Shown here: piece by piece, positions 1-8,956 of the stretch
Layout: each line of letters opens with the position of its first letter
Numbering within the stretch: position 1 is the stretch's first letter
NCBI GenBank assembly: GCA_964469215.1
Contig: CAYXYB010000001.1
Coordinates: 310,001-374,000 of the forward strand
Length of the DNA: 64,000 nucleotides
DNA from: SKPS01 sp964469215
GTDB taxonomy: Bacteria > Bacteroidota > Bacteroidia > Bacteroidales > SKPS01
Reading direction: 5' to 3'
Notes under the pieces: model-generated
The model's input: the letters and a program-made list of their open reading frames with translations, nothing else
What the model was told of the DNA's origin: nothing
Databases searched by the model: none
Translations under genes and position numbers: made by a program

Positions 1-994
1 GATATACATCATTGGGTACAGTAATGATAATATCTGCTTTGGGTGCTGTTGCTTTTATCTTCTCAATAAGCTGTATATAGTTATTTTTATAAACCACGGG
101 ATCAAAATTTTTCGAAAACCCGTCGTTGGTGCCTAATGAAAGAATCACAAGGTCAGGATTTATCAGGCTTAGTTGCTCCTGCAACAGGTTGGCCCTGAGA
201 AAAGAAGGTATGCTTGCACCGTTAACCCCCAATGAATGGTAGACTATACCAGGATCATCGGAAATGAGTTGTACCCCATAAAATTCTATATAAGAAGATT
301 GATCTGGACTCCTGAAAAACTCAAGGGTAAATGTATCTACCGGAGCGTTAAGTTTTATTTCTGTATAACCAGCAGGATATTCAGTGATTGTATTAACGAG
401 CCAGGCATCTTCAGAAGCCAGGCCAACACTGTAAGCCAGTGCGGGATCAAAATGAAATACTCTGAGAAGGGTTGTATTATATTTATGTTCAGAATCCCTA
501 TTGCTGATAGTTATGGTGGCAAGGGTGTCGTTTGTTACTGCCATCATGCCTGTGAGCCCGTAATTGCAGATAAGATTCCGCTGTGTGTTCCGGCAATGTT
601 GCCATCTGCCTGTCCACGAAACGGAATAGTTACGGGGATTGTTTGATCCGGTAACCGATATCGGAAACACAAGCCCACGGCCTCCATTCATCCCCGGTTG
701 AAGGTTCTGTAACTTCTTCCTTACCTGGTGACTGTAGACGTCAGTCTGAATATGGGAACCTCCAATGTGTATGATGTTTATCTGACCCTCACCCCTGAAG
801 ATGAGAGTGTCGAGCCGGGAGAAAAAATGAGTCAGCACCTCTCCTCCACCTGGGTGTAATATAGTGTTGGTGTCGTAGTTCACAAAACTGAAATATTCAA
901 CACTGGTGGGATCATCAATGAACTGCTGACCATTGAGTGAATATGCCGAAAGCATTATGCAAATTGTCACTAAAACTGTTTGATAACTCTTCAC
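1..994 (-). CDS. SGNH/GDSL-type hydrolase-like exported protein (3' end beyond the window)
   Basis: The minus-strand frame is open from a GTG at 994-992 to the left edge (about 331 codons); a GGGAG-type ribosome site lies just upstream. The N-terminus is a signal peptide ending near SLNGQQ. An SGNH block I-like motif IIHIGGSHIQ (the usual Asp of GDS is Gly) and a block III-like motif SLGTNDGF (oxyanion Asn) are visible. The family hydrolyses or transfers ester-linked groups, often acetyl, on envelope polysaccharides. It starts 18 bp after the stop of a second SGNH gene, so the two are probably one operon. The catalytic Asp-x-x-His lies outside the window. The family call is good; the substrate is unknown. 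Confidence 0.75.
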   Translation of the reverse strand, partial: MKSYQTVLVTICIMLSAYSLNGQQFIDDPTSVEYFSFVNYDTNTILHPGGGEVLTHFFSRLDTLIFRGEGQINIIHIGGSHIQTDVYSHQVRKKLQNLQPGMNGGRGLVFPISVTGSNNPRNYSVSWTGRWQHCRNTQRNLICNYGLTGMMAVTNDTLATITISNRDSEHKYNTTLLRVFHFDPALAYSVGLASEDAWLVNTITEYPAGYTEIKLNAPVDTFTLEFFRSPDQSSYIEFYGVQLISDDPGIVYHSLGVNGASIPSFLRANLLQEQLSLINPDLVILSLGTNDGFSKNFDPVVYKNNYIQLIEKIKATAPKADIIITVPNDVY

Positions 995-1012
995 TCCCTT
1001 CAACCCCTCAGG

Positions 1013-2443
1013 TTATTTGATATTTTTTCTGTACAACTGATATTCCCAGATAATGGCATTGTAGAACATATCTCCAATAAGTCTGGCCCCCCGGGGTGAG
1101 AAATGTGTATAATCTGAGGCTGCCAGTGGTGGATTGGCTGCTACCCAGGCAGGCATTGAATTATATCCTCCCATTGCTTCATACATATCCCAATAGACAG
1201 CCCCTGCTCTGAAAGTGGCTTTTTTTAGAGCATCCCTTACGTTCTCCAGCAAAGGGAATGTTATGTAATGCTCCTTCTCCTTTTTTGACATATCCGAAGG
1301 CCCGATCACAATGAAACAGGCAGAAGGCCTCAGCCTCTTCAACAGCATGAGCTGACTATAAAACCAGTTGCCATAGCTTGCACACTCCTTCTCATCCTTA
1401 ATATATGGCATCACATTACCACCAAACTGCAGGATGAACAATTCCACGTTGAGGGCATCGTACATCTGCTTCAACTGTCCGCTGTTCATCCTTGTAAAAA
1501 CGGTACCTGAACTACCTCGCATTGCTATATTGTCAACAAACACCCCGGGGCCGGATGTAAGGTCAACTCCATAGATGTCAGGGCTGTCGAATCCGGAAAA
1601 AGTAATGGTGACCTCACTGCTACCTGTGTTGGCAGATATGATACGCATATTCTGCTCTATGGAATCGGAACGGAGTACACCTGATGACCCTGCAATCTCA
1701 ACATAAACAGGCGATCTGGCATTACCTGCAAAGACTCTGCAGGTGCTGAATGGGTACCCTGTACCTTTGAAGGTAACCGAAGCATTGTACAACAAAGAGT
1801 CGTTGGTAAGTGAATCATTCACATAAGGGAGAAACCTTGAAAAGCTTGCCATAGCGCCGAATCCTGAATGAGATACCTTCTCGCGGGGTCCGAAAAGGGC
1901 ATAACGTTGCCATCGCCCGGAGAGGGACCGGTTAACAGCCATTGAATTGTAGAGGTCTACAACAGGCACCAGGCCGGGCCCGGAACCCCCGAACTGCGAC
2001 TGGAACTTTCGACGTAAAATATGCGTGATACGATCTCCTTCAATCTGTGAATCACCGTAATGTAGTATTCTTATCTGCTTCTTGACGAGGGCCAGAGAAT
2101 CAAGCTTCCTGAAGAAGGGATACAAAACATTGCGCATCCCGTCAGGAAACTCCAGGTGCCGTGTCTTCAGATCAGATATCTCTATCAGTTTAATATTAAA
2201 TCCACCTGTGACAGTATCATCAGCAGGTGGCTCCGGCTCAGGAACAACAACGGTATCTGTAACAGCCTGCAGCATCGAAATGTCTGCATACTCAAATGGA
2301 TCTGGGCTGAAAATCTCTTTCAATGTGGGAAAGTGAATTGTGAAATTGCCCACTTTGATCCCCTCAGTAGGAAATACCAATGATACCAACCCAAGCACAA
2401 AAACAGTTGCCAAAACAAAAAAGGTTACCTTCACAGGCTTCAT
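1013..2443 (-). CDS. SGNH/GDSL-family hydrolase-like protein, membrane-anchored
   Basis: 476 residues. The N-terminus has one hydrophobic segment (VTFFVLATVFVLGLVSLVF), either a signal anchor or an uncleaved signal. SGNH motifs are in order: HYGDSQIEGD (block I, Ser nucleophile), FGGNVMPY (Gly/Asn block) and DYTHFSPRG near the C-terminus (Asp-x-x-His). These proteins act as esterases or O-acetyl transferases/esterases in the periplasm. The gene lies between another SGNH gene (18 bp downstream) and a LysM protein (8 bp upstream), so it belongs to an envelope operon. Bacteroidetes often place such SGNH pairs beside an MBOAT acyltransferase for polysaccharide O-acetylation, which would lie left of this window (inference). 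Confidence 0.75.
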   Translation of the reverse strand: MKPVKVTFFVLATVFVLGLVSLVFPTEGIKVGNFTIHFPTLKEIFSPDPFEYADISMLQAVTDTVVVPEPEPPADDTVTGGFNIKLIEISDLKTRHLEFPDGMRNVLYPFFRKLDSLALVKKQIRILHYGDSQIEGDRITHILRRKFQSQFGGSGPGLVPVVDLYNSMAVNRSLSGRWQRYALFGPREKVSHSGFGAMASFSRFLPYVNDSLTNDSLLYNASVTFKGTGYPFSTCRVFAGNARSPVYVEIAGSSGVLRSDSIEQNMRIISANTGSSEVTITFSGFDSPDIYGVDLTSGPGVFVDNIAMRGSSGTVFTRMNSGQLKQMYDALNVELFILQFGGNVMPYIKDEKECASYGNWFYSQLMLLKRLRPSACFIVIGPSDMSKKEKEHYITFPLLENVRDALKKATFRAGAVYWDMYEAMGGYNSMPAWVAANPPLAASDYTHFSPRGARLIGDMFYNAIIWEYQLYRKNIK

Positions 2444-2451
2444 CTCGAATG

Positions 2452-4059
2452 CTACTTTTTAGGAATTTTTAATTTCTGTCCTGCCTGCAACGACCGTGGA
2501 TCCCGGATCTTGTTGAGTTCCATGATTTCATCAGCAGTGATTTCCGGATATTTTGCAGCAATACCGGTAAGCGTTTCACCCCTCTTTACTGTGTACCATG
2601 TAAAACCACCTGCAGAAGCTTTGGAGGTTCTTGTGGGTTGAGAAGCAGAAGTGGTGGTACGTGCAGGTGTTGTCTGTGCCGGATTGGTAGCTCCACGTTG
2701 CTTCTCGGCGAAAGTGAGGTTGTCAATGTCCTTGAATTGATTTACCCTGGAATTAGGAACCCAAATATCAAGAACCTGTCCAACCCTTATAATATCTCCC
2801 CTCATATTATTCCATCCCCTGATGTCAGAAACACCTACATTGTACCATTCCGAAATGTAACCCAGATTGTCGCCATCTTTTACGGTATACGTCAGCTTCG
2901 TCCTGTTATGAACAGCTGATGTTGAAGGAGGCGATGGCTGAACAACCACAGGTTTGCTCTCCCCATCAGAAGGAACATGTGTGGTTGCCGCAGGTGTACT
3001 TACTTCGCTAACAACAATATTTCTTCGGGTGGGAAAATAAAAAGTGTCGCGGAAGTTGTATATGGAATCTGCGTATTCACTAAAAAGAGTGTTCTTGTCA
3101 GAGGGTAGTTTTATCCAGTAGGTCTTGTTGTTGCCTGCCGGCACTACGCTGCTTTTAAACTCAGGATTCATATCCTGCAAAAACTCAATGGGAATGTTCA
3201 ACACCTCAGATACCTGTCCGAGATGTAATCTCCTTTCTACCTGTACCCTCAGGTTGAAGCCCGGATTCTGTATTTCATATGGTTTGAGACCTGTTTTCTC
3301 ATACTGATGCATTAGGATATAACACGCGGCAATCGCCGGAAGGTAGTCCCTTGTTTCAACAGGAAGGTAATTATATAAATCAGAATATTGTCTGGAACCC
3401 CCGGCCTTTCTTATCGCCTTGTTGATATTGGAAGGACTGTTGGTGTAAGCAGCAATTGCGAGTTCCCAGTCGGAATAGATGCCATAAAGATCCTTAAGAT
3501 GTTGTACTGCCGCCCTGGTAGCCTTTGAGGGATCCCTTCTTTCATCAACATAAGAATCGATCTGCAATTGATATAACCTCCCATTGGTATACATTATCTG
3601 CCATAAACCGGTGGCACCCCACTGAGATATCTCCCTGGTATTCAGCGACGAAAGCGCCATTGGCAAATACATTAGCTCGGCAGGTAGCTTCTCCTCTACC
3701 AGATAAGATTCGAAAAGGGGCAGATAGCCGGCAGCAAGGCCAAGCATGATCTCAACACCCTTCCTGTTTGCTGGTGAAGTATAAAAATCAAGAAAATCCT
3801 GTAACCTGTCGGAATACTCAAGTCCCAGAGACTGGCTGGCAGGCTTCAACGTTTTTGCAGCCTGTGTGGGAGTAATCTTGCTTATTGTACCCCTGTGAAT
3901 CTGATCAATAATGGATTGGTTAACGAAATAGAGCCCTTCAAGCCCCTTAAGCGACCTTTCGAATGGTGCATAGCCAGGGTCACCAGCCTTCACAAAGGCC
4001 TGCATCATCAACAGGGTTATCATCATAAAAAGGATCTTACTGTAAAAATTCCGGTGCAT
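2452..4059 (-). CDS. MltD-like lytic transglycosylase homologue with two LysM domains, catalytic Glu missing
   Basis: 535 residues with a signal peptide (to about residue 25), an SLT/transglycosylase domain at about 85-265, and LysM domains at about 385-435 and 485-535. The fold is clear from QWGATGLWQIM, the DERRDPSKAT segment and the ELAIAAYTNSPSNINKAI segment. In active MltD-type enzymes the segment before this is LP-x-x-E-S, where Glu is the catalytic acid. Here it reads LPMALSSLN, so Leu136 replaces Glu, and the AAYN-CGPG motif is altered to AAYT-NSPS. I infer a peptidoglycan-binding pseudoenzyme rather than a cutting enzyme. It sits 8 bp upstream of the SGNH gene and is probably co-transcribed. 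Confidence 0.85.
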   Translation of the reverse strand: MHRNFYSKILFMMITLLMMQAFVKAGDPGYAPFERSLKGLEGLYFVNQSIIDQIHRGTISKITPTQAAKTLKPASQSLGLEYSDRLQDFLDFYTSPANRKGVEIMLGLAAGYLPLFESYLVEEKLPAELMYLPMALSSLNTREISQWGATGLWQIMYTNGRLYQLQIDSYVDERRDPSKATRAAVQHLKDLYGIYSDWELAIAAYTNSPSNINKAIRKAGGSRQYSDLYNYLPVETRDYLPAIAACYILMHQYEKTGLKPYEIQNPGFNLRVQVERRLHLGQVSEVLNIPIEFLQDMNPEFKSSVVPAGNNKTYWIKLPSDKNTLFSEYADSIYNFRDTFYFPTRRNIVVSEVSTPAATTHVPSDGESKPVVVQPSPPSTSAVHNRTKLTYTVKDGDNLGYISEWYNVGVSDIRGWNNMRGDIIRVGQVLDIWVPNSRVNQFKDIDNLTFAEKQRGATNPAQTTPARTTTSASQPTRTSKASAGGFTWYTVKRGETLTGIAAKYPEITADEIMELNKIRDPRSLQAGQKLKIPKK

Positions 4060-4145
4060 ATCTTGGTTTTTTATTTTTCATTGTTGAGATCTGAATGCAG
4101 AACCCCATTCTTTATCTCATAATTGTGTGAATTTTATGAGGATTA

Positions 4146-5969
4146 TCAGCGAACACGTCCCTGATCAGTGTTTTTACCTGTATCAATTTTAACCTGGGAG
4201 CGGTTGCCATTTCGATAAACAACCTGATAGATAATGTTGCCCCTGTTGTCGTAATAAGTCCATGTTCCGTGCCTCAGTTTCTTCCTGTATCTGCCTTCAG
4301 CCTTTTTTCGACCATTGGCATAATATTCAGTCATCTTTCTGTCAGGTTGACCATTACTGAAGCTCTGTTTAAGATAAAGTGCTCCGTATCCGTCGTAAAA
4401 GACCCATTTGCCGGTACGGTTACCGTTTTTGTACTTACCCTTTTCAAGCAGATTGCCGGTTTCATACCACTCAGCAGCCAGCCCCTGCAGTTCACCATTG
4501 CGGTAAATGCTTTCGGAACGCTTTCGTCCTGCTGGATAATAGTGGATAGACTTTCCATGCCTGATACCCTTTTTGTAACTTACATCATATCGCATTGTGC
4601 CGTCATCGTAATAACCGCGCCAGCGGCTATTCATCTCGCCTGCAAGGTAAGTCCCTTCATCCTTTATCCTGCCGTTCTCGAACCAGTTTATCCAGTATTC
4701 ATAAGGCTGACCGTCGCGGTATAAGCCCTCCTGGAGCTTCTTGCCCGACTCATACCAGGTTGTCCACAACCCATCACGTATACCCTCTTCGAAGTTGCCA
4801 CGCTTCCAGTGCTCACCGGTATTGTACCAGTAGTTCCATTCACCCTGCTGTAATCCCTTGAGGAAACATCCCTTACTGGCCTGTCCGCCATGTTCATGGT
4901 AAAAGGTCCATGTTGAATCCTGAAGGTCATTAACGAGCTTCCCCTCCATCTCAACATTGCCGTTCTCATACCACCACCTTGCAAAACCGCTTAGTCTGTC
5001 ATTTACATAGAACCCCTCAAACTCCTTATTGCCGTTGCTGTGCCATGAAAAACATACACCCTCCTTTATCCCCTTTAAATAAGTTGTCTCTTCACTTTTA
5101 GTGCCGCTGAGATGCCATTTTACACTCAATCCGTCTTTAGTGCCATTGTACCAGAAAGTCTCTTCCTTCTTTGTTCCTGAAGGATACCACTGCCGCCACA
5201 TTCCTTCCCTGACACCCTTTTCAATCATACCCTCCTCTTTCAGAGTGCCGTCAACATACCACATCAGGTTCATCCCCTGCTCTAGGTTTATCTCGCTCAT
5301 CCTGGTGCCATCATTATACCAGCTCTCCCATAAGCCATATTTTACTCCTTCACGGTATGATCCCCGTGATTGCATCTGCCCGTTGCTGTAATATCGTATC
5401 CACTCACCATCCTTTAACTCGTTCAGCATCTGTCCCGACTCCTGAAGCTGCCCCCCCTCATACCAGCTTTTTGAAGTGCCCGTGATAACATGAATCTCAC
5501 TGATTAAAATCCCGTCCCTGGACCATGCACTCCACTTTCCGGTCTTCTTTCCACTGGTATATTCGCCTTCTACCATCAGGGACTCATTGTCGTACCAGCC
5601 CTTGTAAGCGCCATGCAGATTGCCGTTCACCATGGTGCCCAGCTCCATCAGCTTCCCGGTATCATGATAAACACGGTATGGGCCATTGCTGTAATTAATC
5701 TCACTCTGCAGGTTGCCGTCGCCATACCATGTCTGCCATAAACCAGTCTTCTGCCCTGACTGGTCATATTGACCCTCCTGCATCTTGCGACCGCTGGCAA
5801 AATAATAGACCCAGTTGCCGGTTGGTATCTCCTGGGTATCCTTCCTGATCACAGTGCCACGGCTTGCAAGCTGGCCGTTGGGCCAGTAGGTTTCTTTGCT
5901 CTGTTGTGCCGCTAAGGTTGAAGCCAATAGCAGCATCAGTAAAAAATATGATATTCTCAGACGCATCAT
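4146..5969 (-). CDS. exported MORN/YwqK-like repeat protein
   Basis: 607 residues: a signal peptide (cleavage near LAAQQ, residue 22) followed by an almost uninterrupted run of about two dozen 22-24-residue repeats of the form W-x-x-(Y/W)-Y-x-(N/D/S)-G ... E-G-x-Y-x-x-G-x-x-x-G-x-W. This is the MORN_2 / YwqK-antitoxin-type repeat, which folds into a long beta-ladder. Such proteins are common and uncharacterised in Bacteroidetes; no toxin is visible next to it, so the antitoxin name should not be carried over. A TAnnTTTG box lies at 5990-5997 on the minus strand, so it has its own promoter just after ispB-like. It runs toward the LysM/SGNH genes with an 86-bp gap. Confidence 0.8.
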   Translation of the reverse strand: MMRLRISYFLLMLLLASTLAAQQSKETYWPNGQLASRGTVIRKDTQEIPTGNWVYYFASGRKMQEGQYDQSGQKTGLWQTWYGDGNLQSEINYSNGPYRVYHDTGKLMELGTMVNGNLHGAYKGWYDNESLMVEGEYTSGKKTGKWSAWSRDGILISEIHVITGTSKSWYEGGQLQESGQMLNELKDGEWIRYYSNGQMQSRGSYREGVKYGLWESWYNDGTRMSEINLEQGMNLMWYVDGTLKEEGMIEKGVREGMWRQWYPSGTKKEETFWYNGTKDGLSVKWHLSGTKSEETTYLKGIKEGVCFSWHSNGNKEFEGFYVNDRLSGFARWWYENGNVEMEGKLVNDLQDSTWTFYHEHGGQASKGCFLKGLQQGEWNYWYNTGEHWKRGNFEEGIRDGLWTTWYESGKKLQEGLYRDGQPYEYWINWFENGRIKDEGTYLAGEMNSRWRGYYDDGTMRYDVSYKKGIRHGKSIHYYPAGRKRSESIYRNGELQGLAAEWYETGNLLEKGKYKNGNRTGKWVFYDGYGALYLKQSFSNGQPDRKMTEYYANGRKKAEGRYRKKLRHGTWTYYDNRGNIIYQVVYRNGNRSQVKIDTGKNTDQGRVR

Positions 5970-5989
5970 CTGTTGTATTGTATAGCTGG

Positions 5990-5997
5990 CAAAGATA
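5990..5997 (-). promoter_or_regulatory. -7 box (TATCTTTG) of the MORN-repeat gene
   Basis: A perfect Bacteroidetes -7 element on the minus strand, 20 bp before the ATG at 5969. No clear TTTG is seen 19-20 nt upstream. Confidence 0.45.
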
Positions 5998-6002
5998 TAA
6001 GG

Positions 6003-6977
6003 TTACCGTTTACGATCGGTAGTATAGAGCACTAAATTTTTTAAACCCTCTGCAAAGTGGTTATGTGGAAACTCTTCCAGTATTGCCAGAGCACCATCTC
6101 TGTATTCCAGCATCTTTTTCCCGGCATACTCAACCCCTCCGTAACTTATCACCATCTCCATGATTCTGTTAAACTTTTTGTCGCTCCCCTTGCGCATTCG
6201 TAGGTTGTATTTCAGCATCATCCGTTCTGCAGTATTTAATTGCTGCATCATGTAGATAACCGGAAGGGTGAGTTTCTTCTCCCTGAGGTCGGTGCCTGTC
6301 GACTTGCCGGTTCTGCTGCCTGCAGTGTAATCGAACAAATCATCCTTGATCTGAAAAGCTATGCCTGTCATTTCACCGAAGAGACGCATCCTCTCAATAA
6401 CCTCCGGTGTTGCCCCGGCAGCAGCAGCACCGGTTGCGCAACATGAAGCTATCAGCGATGCCGTTTTCTTCCTGATAATCTCAAAATATACCTCCTGGTT
6501 GATGTCTAGCCTGCGGGCTTTCTCTATCTGAAGCAGCTCCCCCTCGCTCATCTCCCTCGTGGCTTCTGACACTATATGAAGCTGATCGTATTCCCTGTGC
6601 TCCAACGCAAGTAGCATACCCCTCGAAAGGATATAATCACCTGCAAGGACAGCTATCTTATTTCTCCATATCGCGTTTAATGACAACATCCCTCTCCTCT
6701 GCCACGCTTCATCAACAACATCGTCGTGTACAAGAGTGGCTGTGTGTAACAACTCTATCAGCGCAGCAGCCCGGTGTGCCGAAGAGGTGATCTCCCCATG
6801 CATCCCCGCCGATAACAGCACAAAAATTGGCCTTACCTGCTTGCCACTACGTCGCACCAGATATCGTAATACCGTGTCAACCAAAGGTATCTTGCTGCTT
6901 AACGACTGCCTCAGAATTTTTTTCGATGCATCAAGATGCTCAGGCACCAAAGAACTTATGTCAGAAAGCTTTACCAT
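6003..6977 (-). CDS. trans-polyprenyl diphosphate synthase (IspB/HepT-type)
   Basis: 324 residues, normal length for long-chain E-prenyl diphosphate synthases. The first Asp-rich motif HDDVVDEAWQRRG (about residue 85) and the second, KDDLFDYT (about 212), are intact, as are the GKQVRP and GDYILSRG signatures. It condenses isopentenyl diphosphate onto an allylic primer, most likely to make the menaquinone side chain. Chain length cannot be judged by eye. A strong promoter lies immediately upstream at 6998-7028. Confidence 0.92.
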   Translation of the reverse strand: MVKLSDISSLVPEHLDASKKILRQSLSSKIPLVDTVLRYLVRRSGKQVRPIFVLLSAGMHGEITSSAHRAAALIELLHTATLVHDDVVDEAWQRRGMLSLNAIWRNKIAVLAGDYILSRGMLLALEHREYDQLHIVSEATREMSEGELLQIEKARRLDINQEVYFEIIRKKTASLIASCCATGAAAAGATPEVIERMRLFGEMTGIAFQIKDDLFDYTAGSRTGKSTGTDLREKKLTLPVIYMMQQLNTAERMMLKYNLRMRKGSDKKFNRIMEMVISYGGVEYAGKKMLEYRDGALAILEEFPHNHFAEGLKNLVLYTTDRKR

Positions 6978-6997
6978 ACTTCATATATTTTCAAGAT

Positions 6998-7028
6998 CAA
7001 ACTTACATCTTTTATAATCCCTCACAAA
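6998..7028 (-). promoter_or_regulatory. Bacteroidetes-type promoter of the polyprenyl synthase gene
   Basis: On the minus strand: TTTG (7028-7025), exactly 19 nt, then TAAGTTTG (7005-6998). Both elements match the consensus. Confidence 0.75.
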
Positions 7029-7082
7029 GTTAAGCTACCATTTAATAAAAATCATTTATGTTTGCGCTAAATTATTTCAGAA

Positions 7083-7700
7083 ATGAAAGCCAGAAGCATC
7101 ATTGTATTTTTGCTGTTATCAGCATCTTTTTCGGGAATTGACTCTTTGCAAGGGCAAACTTTCATGGGTGGGCTCTCTGCCGGCCCAGTGGCAAGTCAGG
7201 TATTTGGTGATGAAAGTGCCGGATATAATAAGCTGGGGATCTTCGGAGGCCCCTGGGCTAGTTTTAAATTAAAGGAAAATTGGCAGTTCCGGATGGAGAT
7301 AATCTATATACAGAAAGGAAGCCGAGAAAACCCCAAAGAAGACCAGCCTTATTACAAATACAGGCTCAATCTCCATTATATTGAAGTCCCTTTAATGTTC
7401 AGATGGATTTTTAGCCCAAAACTCGAATTCGAAATTGGCGCTGCCTATGGGTTTCTTATTGATACTTATGAAGAGTTCAATGATGTCGACGAGACCAATG
7501 TCAGGCCTTTCTATCTGCACAACAGCTCTTTGATTGCCGGCCTGAGCTACAACCTTAATGAAAGATGGTCTGCCAACTTCCGAACCTCCAACTCCATTAC
7601 CCCCATCCGCAAACATAAAAGTGGCCAGACTAACCCCTATCGCCTTAATTTCGGGCAGACAAACAACATCCTGACTCTCGGAATGTTTTACAGAATATAG
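7083..7700 (+). CDS. small outer-membrane beta-barrel protein (PorT-like family)
   Basis: 205 residues. A signal peptide ends near LQGQT (about 25). The rest alternates hydrophobic and polar residues in about eight strands, with GLSAGPV at the mature start and a C-terminal aromatic strand ending LGMFYRI, typical of the outer membrane beta-barrel families of Bacteroidetes. It is preceded by TATGTTTG (7057-7064), a -7 box divergent from the polyprenyl synthase promoter. No partner gene defines its role. Confidence 0.75.
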   Translation: MKARSIIVFLLLSASFSGIDSLQGQTFMGGLSAGPVASQVFGDESAGYNKLGIFGGPWASFKLKENWQFRMEIIYIQKGSRENPKEDQPYYKYRLNLHYIEVPLMFRWIFSPKLEFEIGAAYGFLIDTYEEFNDVDETNVRPFYLHNSSLIAGLSYNLNERWSANFRTSNSITPIRKHKSGQTNPYRLNFGQTNNILTLGMFYRI

Positions 7701-7806
7701 ATACACATTCTGTTTAAAATTGCTTTTTCAATTTACGCAATATATATTGCCGGTTTTATTATCTTTTGCATAATCAATAAACATGTTATCAACATGACAA
7801 ATATCC

Positions 7807-8295
7807 TTGTTTAATCCCTTTCTTTTTTTTTTTTATTGGTGTTGCAAAATTCTTTCTCCCGGAATGCCCAAAGCACAACCGGCCCCGTTCCACCGTTGGG
7901 AACAAATATTACAGGTCATATCAATCCATCACACCTGGGATACTCTGCTGAATTGGTACGAATTCCAGCCCATAGCATCTGGTCTCTCATGGGGTGTACA
8001 CTCTGCCTTCACCTTCAGAATTAATGAAATTTCAGGCATCAATGAAAAACGCAACCCTAACCCGGGAACTTTTTCCCCAAGCCCTTGTACCGACAGGATA
8101 ACCGTAAAAAATTTCACGGGAGACGAAGCTGTAATTGTTATTTCCGAAATGCAAAGAAAGGAACTGATCAGGACAACTTCCAGCTCTGACCGATTCACCA
8201 TTCCAACCCCTGACCTTCCTGCTGGCCTCTATTTAATCAAAGTTATCAACATTAGAATAGGTGAAGAAATATCCGGGAAGGTGTTGAAGAAGTAA
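7807..8295 (+). pseudogene. remnant of a T9SS-secreted protein (C-terminal sorting domain)
   Basis: The open frame covers 162 codons, but only the last 85 or so read as protein: NPGTFSPSPCTDRITVKN followed by a DLPAGLYLIKV motif and ending in ISGKVLKK, which is a complete type A T9SS sorting domain. The upstream half has no signal peptide and looks like low-quality coding sequence that switches frame; another frame over 7836-8024 is also open. It starts in an 11-13-nt T run. I read it as the 3' end of a decayed cargo gene that has lost its functional domain. Confidence 0.5.
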
Positions 8296-8356
8296 TTATT
8301 TCAAATACTTTAATTAAATTTGAAAACTGAAAGCAGAGAAATAGTATTAAAATATT

Positions 8357-8956
8357 ATGGATACAGATAATAAAACGTTGAATAGTCAAATGAACCTCCT
8401 CGTAGCTATCACCGGTGCCAGTGGTGCAGTTTACGCACAGCGGTTGCTGAGCCGGCTTGAATCATTGTCTGAACAGGCACGGAGGATTGCTGTTGTTTTT
8501 TCGGATAGTGGCGAGGACGTCTGGCGCTACGAACTTGACAGTGACCCTTCAAACCTTCCCTGGATCCGTTACTCCAACAACGACTTTTTTACACCTCCTG
8601 CCTCAGGTTCCGGTGGTGTTAATACTATGATTATCATACCATGCACAATGGGAACCATGGCATCGATAGCACAGGGACTTGCCGATGACCTGATCTCACG
8701 TGCGGCAGATGTGATCCTGAAGGAGCGCAGAAAGTTGATAGTGGTACCCCGTGAAATGCCTTACAACCTCATCCATATCCGTAATATGGAACATATCACC
8801 CTGGCCGGGGGGATAATATGTCCGGCAAGCCCTTCATTCTACGACAAACCCGAAAGCGTGGATGACCTGATCGATACTGTTGTCAATAAAGTGCTTCACC
8901 TTGCAGGATTCTTATTCCCGGCCAAATCCTGGGGCGGAACCTCGGAAATTCCGTAA
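8357..8956 (+). CDS. ubiX: UbiX-family flavin prenyltransferase
   Basis: 199 residues. The N-terminal flavin-binding motif AITGASGAVYAQRLL, the PASGSGG loop, the CTMGTMASIAQGLADDLISRAADV helix region and the REMPYNLIHIRNM motif are all present. UbiX prenylates FMN to make the cofactor of UbiD decarboxylases, as used in quinone synthesis. Two starts are possible: ATG 8357 or ATG 8390; the second places the Rossmann strand at the N-terminus as in most relatives. The last 61 bp overlap, tail to tail, the 3' end of queG. Confidence 0.9.
   Translation: MDTDNKTLNSQMNLLVAITGASGAVYAQRLLSRLESLSEQARRIAVVFSDSGEDVWRYELDSDPSNLPWIRYSNNDFFTPPASGSGGVNTMIIIPCTMGTMASIAQGLADDLISRAADVILKERRKLIVVPREMPYNLIHIRNMEHITLAGGIICPASPSFYDKPESVDDLIDTVVNKVLHLAGFLFPAKSWGGTSEIP

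Noticed and set aside
236..646. A 136-codon plus-strand ORF at the left edge
   Set aside because: The minus strand is continuously open as an SGNH protein with signal peptide, so this is a shadow.
4146..5969. Toxin-antitoxin function for the YwqK-like repeat protein
   Set aside because: It is an exported protein of many repeats and has no toxin gene nearby.
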